Notes: generated from the letters alone by a model not told the origin. 64,000 bases of DNA from Vibrio cidicii (GCF_009763805.1 NZ_CP046804.1:1364001-1428000), one strand, 5' to 3'; positions 1 to 9,617 are shown, numbered from the stretch's first letter. Made by a program: numbers and translations.

Positions 1-11
1 GGCGTTTGTTA
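1..11 (-). repeat. attC site, partial (window edge)
   Basis: Only the GGCGTTTGTTA end is inside the window. It is the own site of the TfoX_C cassette to its right. Confidence 0.8.
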
Positions 12-48
12 TATTGAACATTCACACTGAAACTACGTAGTTAGACAC

Positions 49-369
49 TTACTTTTGAAGATGAAAAGACTCACCGGAAGACTCAAATAACTTCTCTAGT
101 TCATCATACCCTTCAAGTTGCATTATTAAGTCTGCTTTTTGATGTTGAGCGATTGACAACCAATGTTCGCCTTCTAAGGCTCCAACTAACGCATATAGTA
201 GGTTTAAACTTGGATTGATTTCACCATGTTGCTTCACTTTAATGAATGCTCGAATCGCACCTAACTCTTTTAAGACTTCAACAGAATCGACGCCTACAGC
301 AGTTAACATGCTTTCAGATTTGGGGCCTAATCCTTTGAGATCTCTAAGTCTTTCCACGCGTAACTCCAT
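49..369 (-). CDS. TfoX C-terminal domain protein (small)
   Basis: A 106-residue protein that matches only the C-terminal domain of TfoX/Sxy competence regulators. The signature is LKGLGPKSE near residue 10 followed by GVDSVEVLKELGAIRAF, a helix-hairpin-helix-like pattern. Full TfoX proteins are about twice as long; the N-terminal domain is absent, so this is a stand-alone TfoX_C cassette protein. The reading frame is open further upstream through the neighbouring attC, but the ATG at 369 just outside the site is the sensible start. Its exact role is unknown; a link to competence control is only by family. Confidence 0.75.
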   Translation of the reverse strand: MELRVERLRDLKGLGPKSESMLTAVGVDSVEVLKELGAIRAFIKVKQHGEINPSLNLLYALVGALEGEHWLSIAQHQKADLIMQLEGYDELEKLFESSGESFHLQK

Positions 370-376
370 TTCAATA

Positions 377-498
377 TAACGCCCAATTAAGGGGTGAACA
401 ACGCCACCACCTAACCTAACGCATTGTGCCATAAACACTAAATTTGAAGTAGAAGCAAAAGTGCCAAGCGTTGTGAATCCCTCTTAAATTGTTTGTTA
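377..498 (-). repeat. attC site, type g
   Basis: 122 bp; own site of the PIN-like cassette, whose stop codon lies inside its right end. Confidence 0.95.
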
Positions 499-1407
499 AA
501 TAGCTTTTTCCAAGTACTGCTCTAAATCAGATAACCGACGAAATACTGCTGCCTTAGTTTTAAATCGATTACGTATCAGCATATCGTATAAATGTTTCTC
601 TCCAACAATTACATCACAGTATTGAGAAGCCAACGCTACACCTCCCCAATCTTCAAGATCTGTTGGTTTAGGGTTATAGTTTGGATTATTGAGAACTTGC
701 CGGTGCATATGAACTTCTAACGTTCTAGACGGCATGCTATCAATAAAACTGATTATAATTTCTGGTCCCAAACCGATAAAGTCGTCAAATGGGATTCTCC
801 AGTAATTTAAAACTTCGGATAGCGGCTCTACAATGTCAGATAACGCAATGGCATATAACGTATTGCCCCAATCTTTTCGAGGAACAGTTTGACGCATTTC
901 ACTGACTTTGCGTAAATGCTCTTGAAATTCTCCGTTGTGCTCAGTTTTGTGGAAACCACCAAACCGATGCCCGACAATTTCTTCGCCTGTTAATGCCGCA
1001 CGCTCGATCCAATTTGGATCCATCATAGTTGGATATTTAAATTCAAGCGCATCACCATAAGCGTGCTTAATGCCGTTCCCAAACAACTTAAAGCTGCGAG
1101 GCTTAACATGACTGAAGATTTTGCTTAATGCACAATCCAGCTCGTATACCACGATAGATTTATAAGGTGCTAAAGTTACCCCTTTTGAGTAATCATACAT
1201 GACTCTACCCAATCTCTCACGGCGGCCAGCATTAGCTATAGTACTCGTTTCAATATAATGGATACGTGACAATGGTAAAACGATATCGCCAGATTCGAGT
1301 TTTTTCTGAATTAGACTTAATAGACGAACAGACTCAGGACGGTTATCTTTTCCATGATGAATTTTCGCCAAATCAATCCAAATATTTTGATCTAAGTAAA
1401 TGTGCAT
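496..1407 (-). CDS. PIN-like hypothetical protein
   Basis: 303 residues. The N-terminus (YLDQNIWIDLA, residues 4-14) resembles the first strand of PIN-like nuclease domains, where the Asp binds metal. The remainder is soluble and acidic/basic mixed, with no membrane segment. AGGAGA lies just upstream of the ATG. The stop TAA is formed by the first bases of its own attC. The cassette ends are an 11-bp inverted repeat (GTTAAATAGCT/AGCTATTTAAC). If the PIN assignment is right it would be an RNase or DNase-like effector; the later acidic residues of a PIN site are not obvious by eye, so this remains tentative. Confidence 0.6.
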   Translation of the reverse strand: MHIYLDQNIWIDLAKIHHGKDNRPESVRLLSLIQKKLESGDIVLPLSRIHYIETSTIANAGRRERLGRVMYDYSKGVTLAPYKSIVVYELDCALSKIFSHVKPRSFKLFGNGIKHAYGDALEFKYPTMMDPNWIERAALTGEEIVGHRFGGFHKTEHNGEFQEHLRKVSEMRQTVPRKDWGNTLYAIALSDIVEPLSEVLNYWRIPFDDFIGLGPEIIISFIDSMPSRTLEVHMHRQVLNNPNYNPKPTDLEDWGGVALASQYCDVIVGEKHLYDMLIRNRFKTKAAVFRRLSDLEQYLEKAI

Positions 1408-1423
1408 AAATCTCCTAGCTATT

Positions 1424-1542
1424 TAACGCCCTGTTAAGTAGTGAGGCATGCACTACGAAAGCTTCCGCAACACTACGTAATCACTAAAACCAACGCAAAC
1501 CAAAAATGCCACGCATGCCGAATCTGCTTGAACAGTTTGTTA
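1424..1542 (-). repeat. attC site, type b
   Basis: 119 bp; own site of the family A cassette on its right. Confidence 0.95.
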
Positions 1543-1890
1543 GCTTAAATTTCAGCATCTTAGATTAACCAAATCCGAGATTAACCTGATTTGGGAAGCC
1601 GGCAAACTGCCTAAGTTTTAAAACCCGAATTGACTCAAACTTTGTGGCCGTTCATTTGCTTTGAAAACCAATAATTTTTGACAACACATGTTCGCCAAAC
1701 TCAAAGCGAAAGCAACACTTCCAAAGCGACTTTGCGCCAAACTCACTGACCTCGTGCAATCTCAAAGCTCAATTGAGGCAACAGCTCAAAACTCGCGTTG
1801 GCAAACAATGCCGATTTGCCGAGAAACCTGAACGAACTGCCGAGGGAAGAAAAAACAGGCTGCAACCAATTGATTTTTATTGTTTTAAGC
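1543..1890 (-). repeat. ORF-less cassette, family A
   Basis: 348 bp. Family A reads GCTTAAATTTCAGC at the left and TTGTTTTAAGC at the right, with an internal block around ACCTCGYGCAATC..AATTGAGGCAAC. Short frames exist but shift and break between copies, so no gene is called. Confidence 0.85.
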
Positions 1891-2010
1891 TAACGCCCTG
1901 CTAAGGGGTGAGCAATGCACTACAAAAGATACCGCACACCAACTTAATCACAAAACTCACCGCATGCTAAAAATGCCACGCATTGCGAATCCCACTTAAG
2001 CAGTTTGTTA
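1891..2010 (-). repeat. attC site, type a
   Basis: 120 bp; own site of a family A cassette. Confidence 0.95.
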
Positions 2011-2358
2011 GCTTAAATTTCAGCACCTTAGATTTACAAAGCCCGAGATTAACCTGATTTGGAAAACCAACAAACCACTTGAGTTTTGAAACCCGAATTG
2101 GCTCAAACTTTGTGACCTTTCATGCGATTTGAAAAACCGAAAATTTTGAGAAATCACTTTCAGAAAACTCAAAGCGAATGCAAAACTTCCAAAGCAACTT
2201 CGCGCCAAGTTTCCTAACCTCGTGCAACCCCAAAACTCCATTGAGGCAACCGCTAAAAACTCGCGTTGGTAAACAATGCCGATTTGCCGAGAAACCTGAA
2301 CAAATTGCCAAGGGAAGAAAGAACAAGCAGCAAACAATTGATTTTTATTGTTTTAAGC
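2011..2358 (-). repeat. ORF-less cassette, family A
   Basis: 348 bp. This copy has a 105-codon minus-strand frame that runs into the attC; that frame is broken in most other copies. Confidence 0.85.
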
Positions 2359-2477
2359 TAACGCCCTGTTAAGGAGTGAGGCATGCACAACAAAAGTTAC
2401 CGCATCACTACGTAATCACTAAAACCACCGCAAACCAAAAATGCCACGCATGCCGAATCTGCTTGAACAGTTTGTTA
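2359..2477 (-). repeat. attC site, type b variant
   Basis: 119 bp, with GGAGTGAGG in place of GTAGTGAGG; own site of a family A cassette. Confidence 0.95.
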
Positions 2478-2826
2478 GCTTAAATTTCAGCACCTTAGAT
2501 TTACCAAGCCTGAGACTAACCCGAATTAGGAAACCGGCAAACCACCTGAGTTTTAAAACCCGAAATAACTCAAACTTTGTGGCCGTTCATTTGCTTTGAA
2601 AATCAGTAAATTTTGAAAACTCGTTTTCGCAAAACTCAAAGCGAAAGCGACACTTCCAAAACGACTTTTCGGCAAAATGGCTCACCTCGCGCAATCCCAA
2701 AACTCCATTGAGGCAACTGCTCAAAACTCGCGCTGGCAAACAATGCTGATTTGCCGAAAAACCTGAACGAAACTGCCAAGGGAAGAAAAAACAGGCCACA
2801 ACAAATTGATTTTCATTGTTTTAAGC
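2478..2826 (-). repeat. ORF-less cassette, family A
   Basis: 349 bp; carries the ACGGCAAAATGGCTCACC-like variant of the central block also seen at 4037 and 47626. Confidence 0.85.
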
Positions 2827-2947
2827 TAACGCTGCGTTAAGGGGTGAATGCCGCATAAACCAAGCTTCCGCAGACCACTTTCACCACCAGAACTCACTGC
2901 AAACCAAAAATGCCACGCGGCATGAATCCCGCTTAAACGCCTTGTTA
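2827..2947 (-). repeat. attC site, type e
   Basis: 121 bp; own site of the HEPN-like cassette. Confidence 0.95.
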
Positions 2948-3424
2948 TAAAACTTTTTGAGACTTAACCAAAATTGACGCAGCTTCTACTAAATAAATCA
3001 AATGCATAAACAACATTACATACTGCATTTTCACGCTATTGTCTCGCCATGTTTTTCCCTCTGAAACCCAACTAAAACATGACAATGCCATTTGTTCATT
3101 AAACTCTAACTTATCTGACTGTGAAAATGACTTATAGATTGCGTTAATTTCATTTTTACTTAACTTTTGGCTCACTCGATGAGCGAAGCTATTTCGAATA
3201 CTGCCTAGACATTTTAGCGGTGGTAATAATTTTTTAGGTAGTCCTAAAGAAACGGCAAGGTGAATAGCTGAGTAATAATCAAGATTCATTGCTTTCAATG
3301 GTTGGCTATCAACTACGCGGTGATCTATAAATTCATAAATCAAGTTTTCCATATAAATATGGCTCTTTATTACTCTCCCAATGTCATCTTCATTGAGTAA
3401 AATTTCTTTCAAGTTGTTTGACAT
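2945..3424 (-). CDS. HEPN-like protein (RNSFAH motif)
   Basis: 159 residues, all-helical in appearance. The motif R77-NSFA-H82 fits the Rx4-6H signature of HEPN ribonuclease-type domains, and the preceding DYYSAIHLAVSLGLP region is typical of MltR/HEPN-like four-helix bundles. A hydrophobic stretch near the C-terminus (MQYVMLFMHLIYLVEAASILV) could be a buried helix rather than a membrane span. The stop overlaps the attC, and the cassette ends form the inverted repeat GTTATAAAAC/GTTTTATAAC. HEPN proteins are often toxins or anti-phage RNases; no partner antitoxin is present in this cassette, so MltR-like regulation is an alternative. Confidence 0.6.
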   Translation of the reverse strand: MSNNLKEILLNEDDIGRVIKSHIYMENLIYEFIDHRVVDSQPLKAMNLDYYSAIHLAVSLGLPKKLLPPLKCLGSIRNSFAHRVSQKLSKNEINAIYKSFSQSDKLEFNEQMALSCFSWVSEGKTWRDNSVKMQYVMLFMHLIYLVEAASILVKSQKVL

Positions 3425-3445
3425 TGCAAAAACCCTTCTGTTTTA

Positions 3446-3565
3446 TAACGCCGCGTTAAGGGGTGAATGCCGCATAAACCAACTTTCCGCAGACCACTTT
3501 CACCACAAAACTCACCGCATACCAAAAATGCCACGCGGCATGAATCCCTCTTAAACGCCTTGTTA
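3446..3565 (-). repeat. attC site, type e
   Basis: 120 bp; own site of a family C cassette. Confidence 0.95.
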
Positions 3566-3916
3566 TGTTTAAGGCTCAAAGGGTTAAGTTTTGCGATACC
3601 AAGAGCTTAACTCGAGTTACCTTTGAAAACCAAAACCAGACGCTAAAAAGCTGAATTAACTCATAAATTTGATTCTAATGATTTTGAGTTTTAGCGTGAG
3701 AAACCGAAAGCTGGAGCTCAAACTTTGAAACTAAGACTCTTTATTCGACTCACAAACGCACTGAGCTTTAATGAGGCAACTCTCAGAATTTTTCGCGCCC
3801 ACGAATTGGAGTCCAGAAAACAGCGACCACTAAACGTAACTTGCCGACAAGACCAAAACTAGAAAGCTGAGAAAGCAAAGAAAAGATGCAACCAACTGAT
3901 TTTACGTGACTAAACA
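3566..3916 (-). repeat. ORF-less cassette, family C
   Basis: 351 bp. Begins GTTTAAGGCTCAAAGGG; the right half (TGAGGCAACTCTCAGAATTT..CCAGAAAACAGCG..TTGCCGACAAG) is shared with family B. Second copy at 25524. Confidence 0.8.
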
Positions 3917-4036
3917 TAACGCCCTGCTAAGGGGTGAGCAATGCACTGCAAAAGCTACCGCACAATGCTTTAATCACAAAACTCACCGCATGCTAAAAAT
4001 GCCACGCATTGCGAATCCCACTTAAGCAGTTTGTTA
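3917..4036 (-). repeat. attC site, type a
   Basis: 120 bp; own site of a family A cassette. Confidence 0.95.
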
Positions 4037-4383
4037 GCTTAAATTTCAGCACCTTAGGTTGACCAAATCCGAGATTAACCTAGTTTGGAAAAACGACAAA
4101 CCACCTGAGTTTTAAAACCCGAAATGACTCAAACTTTGTGGCCGTTCATTTGCTTTGAAAATCAGTAAATTTTGAAAACTCGTTTTCGCAAAATTCAAAG
4201 CGAAAGCGACACTTCCAAAGCGACTTTACGGCAAAATGGCTCACCTCGCGCAATCCCAAAACTCAATTGAGGCAACTGCTCAAAACTCGCGTTGGCAAAC
4301 AATGCTGATTTGCCGAGAAACCTGAACGAATGGCCAGAAGAAGAAAAAAAGGCTGCAAACAATTGATTTTCATTGTTTTAAGC
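4037..4383 (-). repeat. ORF-less cassette, family A
   Basis: 347 bp. Confidence 0.85.
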
Positions 4384-4502
4384 TAACGCCCTGTTAAGTA
4401 GTGAGGCGTGCACTACAAAGGCTTCCGCAACACTGCGTAATCCCTAAAACCAACGCAAACCAAAAATGCCACGCAGGCCGAATCTACTTAAACAGTTTGT
4501 TA
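4384..4502 (-). repeat. attC site, type b
   Basis: 119 bp, with GCGTGC for GCATGC and ACGCAGGCC in the other arm; own site of the frameshifted GNAT cassette. Confidence 0.95.
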
Positions 4503-4510
4503 GGCCTTTA

Positions 4511-4967
4511 TTACAGCTTGCGCGTCATAAAACAGCTATTGGGATCTGGTTGATAATCACCAAACGGACCACAGTATATGAAACCATGCTTTTCATACAA
4601 TTTTCTTGCAGCCAAAAAATAATCCATTGAACCCGTTTCCAAACTCAGAAACTCATAGTTTCCGAGTTTTCGCAACGGCTACGACATGTGACAACAACTC
4701 AGATGCAACACCTTGATTTCTTGAACTTGTGGCTGTTCGCATCGACTTGATTTCTGCATGGTTTGAAGCCAACTCCTTAAGTGCAATACATCCTTGAACT
4801 ACACCATTTTTCTCTGCACACCAAAAAGTGATGGATGGATGCTTAAGAGCCTCAATATCCAGAGCATGAACACTTTCAGCTGGTGAGGTTGCATACATGT
4901 CTCTTAGGTGTTCTGCCAATAACTGCAAAACACCAGTGCCTTCTAAGTTATCTACTCTGATTTCCAT
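4511..4967 (-). pseudogene. GNAT acetyltransferase, apparent +1 frameshift
   Basis: The ATG-initiated frame stops after 104 codons at 4653, but the downstream sequence continues the family in another frame: [25 protein letters not shown] and DPNSCFM, ending at TAA 4511-4513. Removing one base from the GAAAC at 4659-4661 joins [11 protein letters not shown] and gives a 151-residue protein of normal length for this GNAT subgroup. GNAT proteins move the acetyl group of acetyl-CoA to an amine; the substrate here is unknown. It is one of 11 genes in this window broken at the same GAAAC pentamer, so it may be intact in the cell. Confidence 0.85.
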
Positions 4968-4986
4968 ATCATTTCCTATCTGGGCC

Positions 4987-5106
4987 TAACGCCCTGCTAA
5001 GGGGTGAGCAATGCACTGCAAAAGCTACCGCACGCCGCATTAATCACAAAACCCACCGCATGCTAAAAATGCCACGCATTGCGAATCCCGCTTAAGCAGT
5101 TTGTTA
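4987..5106 (-). repeat. attC site, type a
   Basis: 120 bp; own site of a family A cassette. Confidence 0.95.
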
Positions 5107-5454
5107 GCTTAAATTTCAGTACCTTAACTTTACCAAGCCTGAGGTTACACCGATTTGGAAAACCAACAAACCACCTGAACTTTAAAACCCAAAATGACTC
5201 AAACTTTGTGGCCGCTCATGCGCTTTGAAAACCAGTAAATTTTGAGAATTCATTTTCGGAAAACTCAAAGCGAAAGTAAAACTGCCAAAGCGACTTTGCG
5301 CCAAATTTGCTAACCTCGCGCAATCCCAAAACTCCATTGAGGCAACAGCTCGAAACTCGCGTTGGCAAAAAATGCTGATTTGCCGAGAAACCGAAACAAG
5401 CTGCCAAGGGAAGAAAAAACAGGATGCAAACAATTGATTTTTATTGTTTTAAGC
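5107..5454 (-). repeat. ORF-less cassette, family A
   Basis: 348 bp; closely similar to the copy at 21859 (both have GAGGTTACACCGATTTGG). Confidence 0.85.
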
Positions 5455-5575
5455 TAACGCCGCGTTAAGGGGCGCAGGCACGCAATACAAAAGCTACCGC
5501 ATAGTGCCGTAACCAATAAACCCAACGCAGACTGAAAATGCCACGCGTGCCAAGTCCCTCTTTAACGCTTTGTTA
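5455..5575 (-). repeat. attC site, type f
   Basis: 121 bp; own site of the zinc-ribbon cassette. Confidence 0.95.
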
Positions 5576-5611
5576 TGCGATGTGTGCTACAAACCAACGC
5601 TGTTAGAGCGC

Positions 5612-6040
5612 TTACACCTTGCCTCTTTTGTAGTCTTTGTCCGACACATTGGTTTTGCAGTTGGTACAATGCCATATTCCTGGAGACAAACGTTTTTGCA
5701 AGCGCACATAGAGATCATCGACATCTTTGCATTTTTGACAAAACGGTCCATCTTTAGCGTCAAGGTTTCTAAGCCAATAATAAGGAGCTTCGTATACTAA
5801 ATTTCCCTTTTCATCGATTTGAGTTCGAAGCGACCTAATTTCTTCATCTTTCTCTATAAGCAAACCATGTATCTTAGCAAGCTCCATTTTAGCTTCAGCA
5901 AGTGCATAAATGAGATCTGCCAATTTAAACTTCACCTCGGCTTGTTCGAGACTATTACCACTTGTTTTTATAATTGTTGCCAAATCGTGGGCTGTTTTCA
6001 AACTTCCCAGAACAGCACTAATTGTTGCAATATCTGCCAT
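5612..6040 (-). CDS. Coiled-coil zinc-ribbon hypothetical protein
   Basis: 142 residues. Residues about 1-80 are helical with a heptad-like stretch (KMELAKIHGLLIEKDEEIRSL) that should form a coiled coil. The C-terminus holds two CxxC pairs, C101/C104 and C125/C128, forming a zinc ribbon. This layout is known from phage and mobile-element hypothetical proteins, but the function is not established. GAGGA stands before the ATG. The cassette ends are GTTATGCGAT/ATCGCATAAC. Confidence 0.7.
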   Translation of the reverse strand: MADIATISAVLGSLKTAHDLATIIKTSGNSLEQAEVKFKLADLIYALAEAKMELAKIHGLLIEKDEEIRSLRTQIDEKGNLVYEAPYYWLRNLDAKDGPFCQKCKDVDDLYVRLQKRLSPGIWHCTNCKTNVSDKDYKRGKV

Positions 6041-6058
6041 AAATCCTCGTTAATCGCA

Positions 6059-6181
6059 TAACGCCCGCCTAAGGGGCTGGCAACGCATTAACACAAAACT
6101 CAAACACAACAACTGCAACCACCGCGGCTCATTGGGACTGGAAACGCCACGCGTTGACAGTCCCTCTTGAGGCGTTTGTTA
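6059..6181 (-). repeat. attC site, type c
   Basis: 123 bp; own site of a family D cassette. Confidence 0.95.
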
Positions 6182-6594
6182 GCTTCGTAGCCCATTGTTT
6201 ACCAATGACTTTTTAAACACATTTGCTTGAAATGCATTTTACGCAAAAGCATCAATCAAACACACGTCCAACGCCAAAAGCTGTGAAGTTGGCTGCCAAA
6301 ACTCAAAACGCTCAAGGCTAAGTTGGCCACGGTTAAGAGTCCGCGACAAAGAAAGCACACTTTCAGCGATGATGCAGCCTTTGTGAAATCAAACTTTCCG
6401 TGTGGAGCATCCAACAACATTGAAGCATCGAAGCTTGATGGTTTTCAGCGACTTTGAAACTACTGAACTTTCAACGCTTTCTACCAAGTCAGCATCCGAC
6501 AAATTCGAAAGCCAAGTTGTGAAATTTGAACGCTAAAAGCTGAGTTTTCAGAACGATTGAGCTTGGATTTTGATGATTTCTGTCTTTAAGAAGC
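6182..6594 (-). repeat. ORF-less cassette, family D
   Basis: 413 bp. Begins GCTTCGTAGCCCATTGTTTACC and ends TTTAAGAAGC, so its ends are complementary. Other copies at 49146, 51267 and 56101. No convincing gene. Confidence 0.8.
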
Positions 6595-6714
6595 TAACGC
6601 CGCATTAAGGGGTGAACAACGCCCAAACTAACTCAATGCAAAATACGCTCACCAAGATAGCTACTGCATGCTAAAAATGCTACGCGTTGTGAATCCCACT
6701 TAAATGCTTTGTTA
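6595..6714 (-). repeat. attC site, variant of type h
   Basis: 120 bp, GCATTAAG paired with CTTAAATGC; own site of the Gp2-like cassette. Confidence 0.93.
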
Positions 6715-6735
6715 GGTTACTGTGTCGATTTTATT

Positions 6736-6765
6736 TTGAAATTTCAGACTTCGTGATATTATAAA
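6736..6765 (+). promoter_or_regulatory. Candidate sigma70 promoter for the Gp2-like gene
   Basis: TTGAAA and TATAAA separated by 18 bp, on the + strand about 140 bp ahead of the gene. Chosen by eye only. Confidence 0.35.
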
Positions 6766-6903
6766 TAATGTTCCGCTATCTTTTTTTATAATTCCACAGA
6801 AATAACCCTCACTAAGCCACAGCAAACCGTGGCTAAGTGCATTTCATCTAAAACAAACCATGCAGGTAAATAATAATATACCTTTAATACAGGAGTAATA
6901 CCA

Positions 6904-7515
6904 TTGAACAAGAATAACCATATCACCAGTGGCATCTACCTTGAGTATCCACTGCATCAAGAAAACACATATATCACAGAATATCTAGATAAGCTTTATT
7001 CAATTTTTAGTTCGATAACGACACAATACAAACGAACTTTCTACATAAGATTCGATTTGAGATTTCCAGCCAAGTATGAGTACGATAACAGTGCTATATC
7101 GAAATTCTTCACCAAATTAAATGTAATCTTAAAATCCAAGCGGTACAACCAGCACAGCGCTAAGTATCTCTGGGTTAGAGAGCAGGACAGCTCTAAGCTA
7201 CCTCACTATCATTGTGTTCTGTTTCTTGATTACAGCAAAACTCGCTCAGCTGGCTGCCCAAACGGCCCTAGAGCTGGTGGATTAATGAAAGTAATTAACG
7301 ATTTGTGGTGCAGCATCTTAGACACTGAGAGCTCCGGCATGGTTCATCTAGCTTCAAGCAATCCAATTTACAAATACATTGATAGAGACAACGTAAAATC
7401 AAAACAGGAGATATTTAAACACTGCGCATATTTGTGCAAAGTTAAGACCAAAGCGTACAATATTGCAGGGAAAAATATAGGTTGCTCACAAATTAAATCC
7501 AACAATCAAAAATAA
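6904..7515 (+). CDS. Inovirus Gp2-like (YagK/YfjJ C-terminal family) protein
   Basis: 203 residues, transcribed against the array. The block LWVREQDSSKLPHYHCVLFLD (residues 89-109) matches the YagK/YfjJ or inovirus Gp2 family and contains H101-Y-H103, an HxH pair like that of HUH replication endonucleases. C-terminal HCAYLCK also fits. Start is TTG at 6904 with AGGAG eight bases upstream. It probably derives from a filamentous phage or satellite replication gene captured in a cassette. About 190 bp of untranslated sequence precede it and a Fur-box-like palindrome follows it. Whether it still replicates anything is unknown; no phage neighbours are present. Confidence 0.7.
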   Translation: MNKNNHITSGIYLEYPLHQENTYITEYLDKLYSIFSSITTQYKRTFYIRFDLRFPAKYEYDNSAISKFFTKLNVILKSKRYNQHSAKYLWVREQDSSKLPHYHCVLFLDYSKTRSAGCPNGPRAGGLMKVINDLWCSILDTESSGMVHLASSNPIYKYIDRDNVKSKQEIFKHCAYLCKVKTKAYNIAGKNIGCSQIKSNNQK

Positions 7516-7605
7516 GCCACCTAGAAAGCACAGAAACAAGCAGAACACACACGAGCAATACAACCCTACAGCACAGTACAAAGTCGTCAAATAAGCGCAC
7601 ACAGA

Positions 7606-7624
7606 GCCAATGATAATCATTATC
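7606..7624. promoter_or_regulatory. Fur-box-like palindrome
   Basis: GCCAATGATAATCATTATC matches the 19-bp E. coli Fur consensus at 17 positions. It lies between the Gp2-like gene and the next attC, so it could control leftward transcription through that gene or be chance AT-rich symmetry. Confidence 0.4.
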
Positions 7625-7685
7625 ACCTAAACAAATTACTAACAGATGATACTCCATGTTTAGATGATAATTTATATCAGCAACC

Positions 7686-7805
7686 TAACGCCCTGCTAAG
7701 GGGTGAGCAATGCACTACGAAAGCTACCGCACACCAACTTAATCACAAAAACCACCGCATGCTGAAAATGCCACGCATTGCGAATCCCGCTTAAGCAGTT
7801 TGTTA
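7686..7805 (-). repeat. attC site, type a
   Basis: 120 bp; own site of the lipoprotein cassette. Confidence 0.95.
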
Positions 7806-7814
7806 GGTGAATTG

Positions 7815-8469
7815 TCATAACCCTGAGCTAGTTTCTTTAAATTTTAGCAATAATGCTTCAAGATACTCTGATTTCGGCTTGCGTAAGTTGTATCTACGAA
7901 AAGCATCGTTTGCAATATCCCACTTGTCTATTTTGGCCAAGTAAGTCAAATAACTTCCCATCAACTCATGCTCATACCATGTATCTATAAGTAGTCTTTC
8001 ATATAAGTCTATAACAAAATTTATTGGTTTATCGTTTCTCAAAGAAATACAATCAACATATCCTGTAGCCAGCAAAGTAAACTCTGGTGATTTCGGGTTA
8101 CTTAAATCAAAGCCCATTTTAGACGCCACTGGTAATGATGCATCACAATAGCCATTTTGTAGAAGCATAACACTCATAGATAATGAGTATACTTCTACCC
8201 TGTAGTCTGGAGACTTCGAGAAACGCCTCATACAAAACAGATTGTATACCTGAACTTTCTTTTTTAAGATGTATTAAAGCAGTTGCTTTTGCATAGTAGC
8301 CAAATTCATCATCTTCATTTTCCTCTATATACCCGTCAACCACTTCTATTAAAGACGAAAACTGTCTATTTTTAATAAGTTCTTGAAGATCTGTTCTATC
8401 GACTCTGTCAGAACATGAAAGTAATAGAAACACCGAAACCAAAACTATAACTTGCTTAATAATTCTCAT
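7815..8469 (-). pseudogene. Lipoprotein with helical repeats, apparent +1 frameshift
   Basis: The N-terminal frame has a signal peptide with lipobox (VSVFLLLSC, Cys 19) and continues as paired helices reminiscent of TPR units (AKATALIHLKKES). It stops at 8143, while a second frame from 8231 to 7815 supplies the rest, including YLTYLAKIDKWDIANDAFRRYN. Reading GTTC instead of GTTTC at 8221-8223 joins them as YEAFSKSPDYRVEVYSL and gives 217 residues. It would be an outer-membrane-anchored periplasmic protein of unknown function. Two overlapping genes are a less likely reading, because the cassette otherwise has room for only one. Confidence 0.7.
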
Positions 8470-8492
8470 ATATACCCAATTATTCCTTCACC

Positions 8493-8612
8493 TAACGCCC
8501 TGCTAAGGGGTGAGCAATGCACTACGAAAGCAACCGCACACCAACTTAATCACAAAACGCACCGCATGCTGAAAATGCCACGCATTGCGAATCCCTCTTA
8601 AGCAGTTTGTTA
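8493..8612 (-). repeat. attC site, type a
   Basis: 120 bp; own site of a family A cassette. Confidence 0.95.
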
Positions 8613-8961
8613 GCTTAAATTTCAGCACCTTAGATTTACCAAACCCGAGACTAACCTGATTTGGAAAACTGGCAAACCACTTGAACTTTGAAACCCGAAT
8701 TGGCTCAAAATTTGTGACCTTTCATGCGATTTGAAAATCCGAAAATTTTGATAAATCACTTTCGGAAAACCCAAAGCGAATGCAAAACTTCCAAAGCGAC
8801 TTTGCGCCAATCTGGTTAACCTCGAGCAACCCAAAAACCCAATTGAGGGAGCAACTCAAAATTCACGTTGGCAAACAATGCTGATTTGCCGAAATAACCT
8901 GAACGAACTGCCAAGGGAAGAAAGAACAGGCTGCAACCAGTTGATTTTTATTGTTTTAAGC
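8613..8961 (-). repeat. ORF-less cassette, family A
   Basis: 349 bp; has GAAATAACC where most copies have GAGAAACC. Confidence 0.85.
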
Positions 8962-9081
8962 TAACGCCCTGCTAAGGGGTGAGCAATGCACTACAAAAGC
9001 TACCGCACACTAACTTAATCACAAAACTCACCGCATTCTAAAAATGCCACGCATTGCGAATCCCTCTTAAGCAGTTTGTTA
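8962..9081 (-). repeat. attC site, type a
   Basis: 120 bp; own site of the membrane-protein cassette. Confidence 0.95.
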
Positions 9082-9480
9082 TGTTTCGTTTTTAAAATCT
9101 GTCACTTTATGAATAATTACGCACACAAGATACAAAACTAGCGCTAAAATACCGAAAAGTACTGGCCAAGTGACAACATACATATGCGAGGCTCCAGGGT
9201 GGTACTCTGATCTTTCAACGACAAACAAAACGGATAAAAAGAAGATACCACTAACGCCTAAAACAATATCAGCAGCTAGTTGATATATTCGTACTCCTCG
9301 AAGCTCAAAATCTATTTTGGCAGCTACATACTGAGAAATTGCAGCTGGAGCTATTGAGAACAACCCTACGAGAATATTACCTACCACATGGACAGCACGA
9401 AGCTCTAAATCACCATGGTCTAAGTATAAATTAACCAAGGAAATCACAAACAATAGCTGAACTAATCGAGTTCTGATCAT
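9079..9480 (-). CDS. Small integral membrane protein
   Basis: 133 residues with about four hydrophobic segments (around residues 7-22, 34-52, 67-88 and 104-124). No recognised family. The upstream in-frame ATG at 9498 lies in the attC; ATG 9480 is preferred because GAGGAAGAA precedes it directly. The stop TAA is supplied by its attC, and the cassette ends are GTTATGTTTC/GAAACATAAC. Confidence 0.65.
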   Translation of the reverse strand: MIRTRLVQLLFVISLVNLYLDHGDLELRAVHVVGNILVGLFSIAPAAISQYVAAKIDFELRGVRIYQLAADIVLGVSGIFFLSVLFVVERSEYHPGASHMYVVTWPVLFGILALVLYLVCVIIHKVTDFKNET

Positions 9481-9497
9481 TTCTTCCTCAAGAAACA

Positions 9498-9617
9498 TAA
9501 CGCCCTGCTAAGGGGTGAGCAATGCACTGCGAAAGCTACCGCACGCCACCTGAATCACGAAACTCGCCGCATGCTAAAAATGCCACGCATTGCGAATCCC
9601 TCTTAAGCAGTTTGTTA
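9498..9617 (-). repeat. attC site, type a
   Basis: 120 bp; own site of a family A cassette. Confidence 0.95.

Noticed and set aside
2020..2337. Minus-strand frames of 60-105 codons in family A cassettes (also 5182, 8622, 18536, 26421, 37160, 37628, 58517 and others) as real genes
   Set aside because: They lack a consistent ribosome site, run into the attC, and alternate between two frames from copy to copy; indels between copies do not keep a frame.
4667..4670. The AAAA run at 4667-4670 as the frameshift site in the first GNAT gene
   Set aside because: A shift there gives AKLGNYEF, but the GAAAC at 4659-4661 gives [14 protein letters not shown] with the correct spacing for the family.
4653..4967. 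A 104-residue truncated acetyltransferase as an intact small gene
   Set aside because: The rest of the GNAT domain follows directly in another frame.
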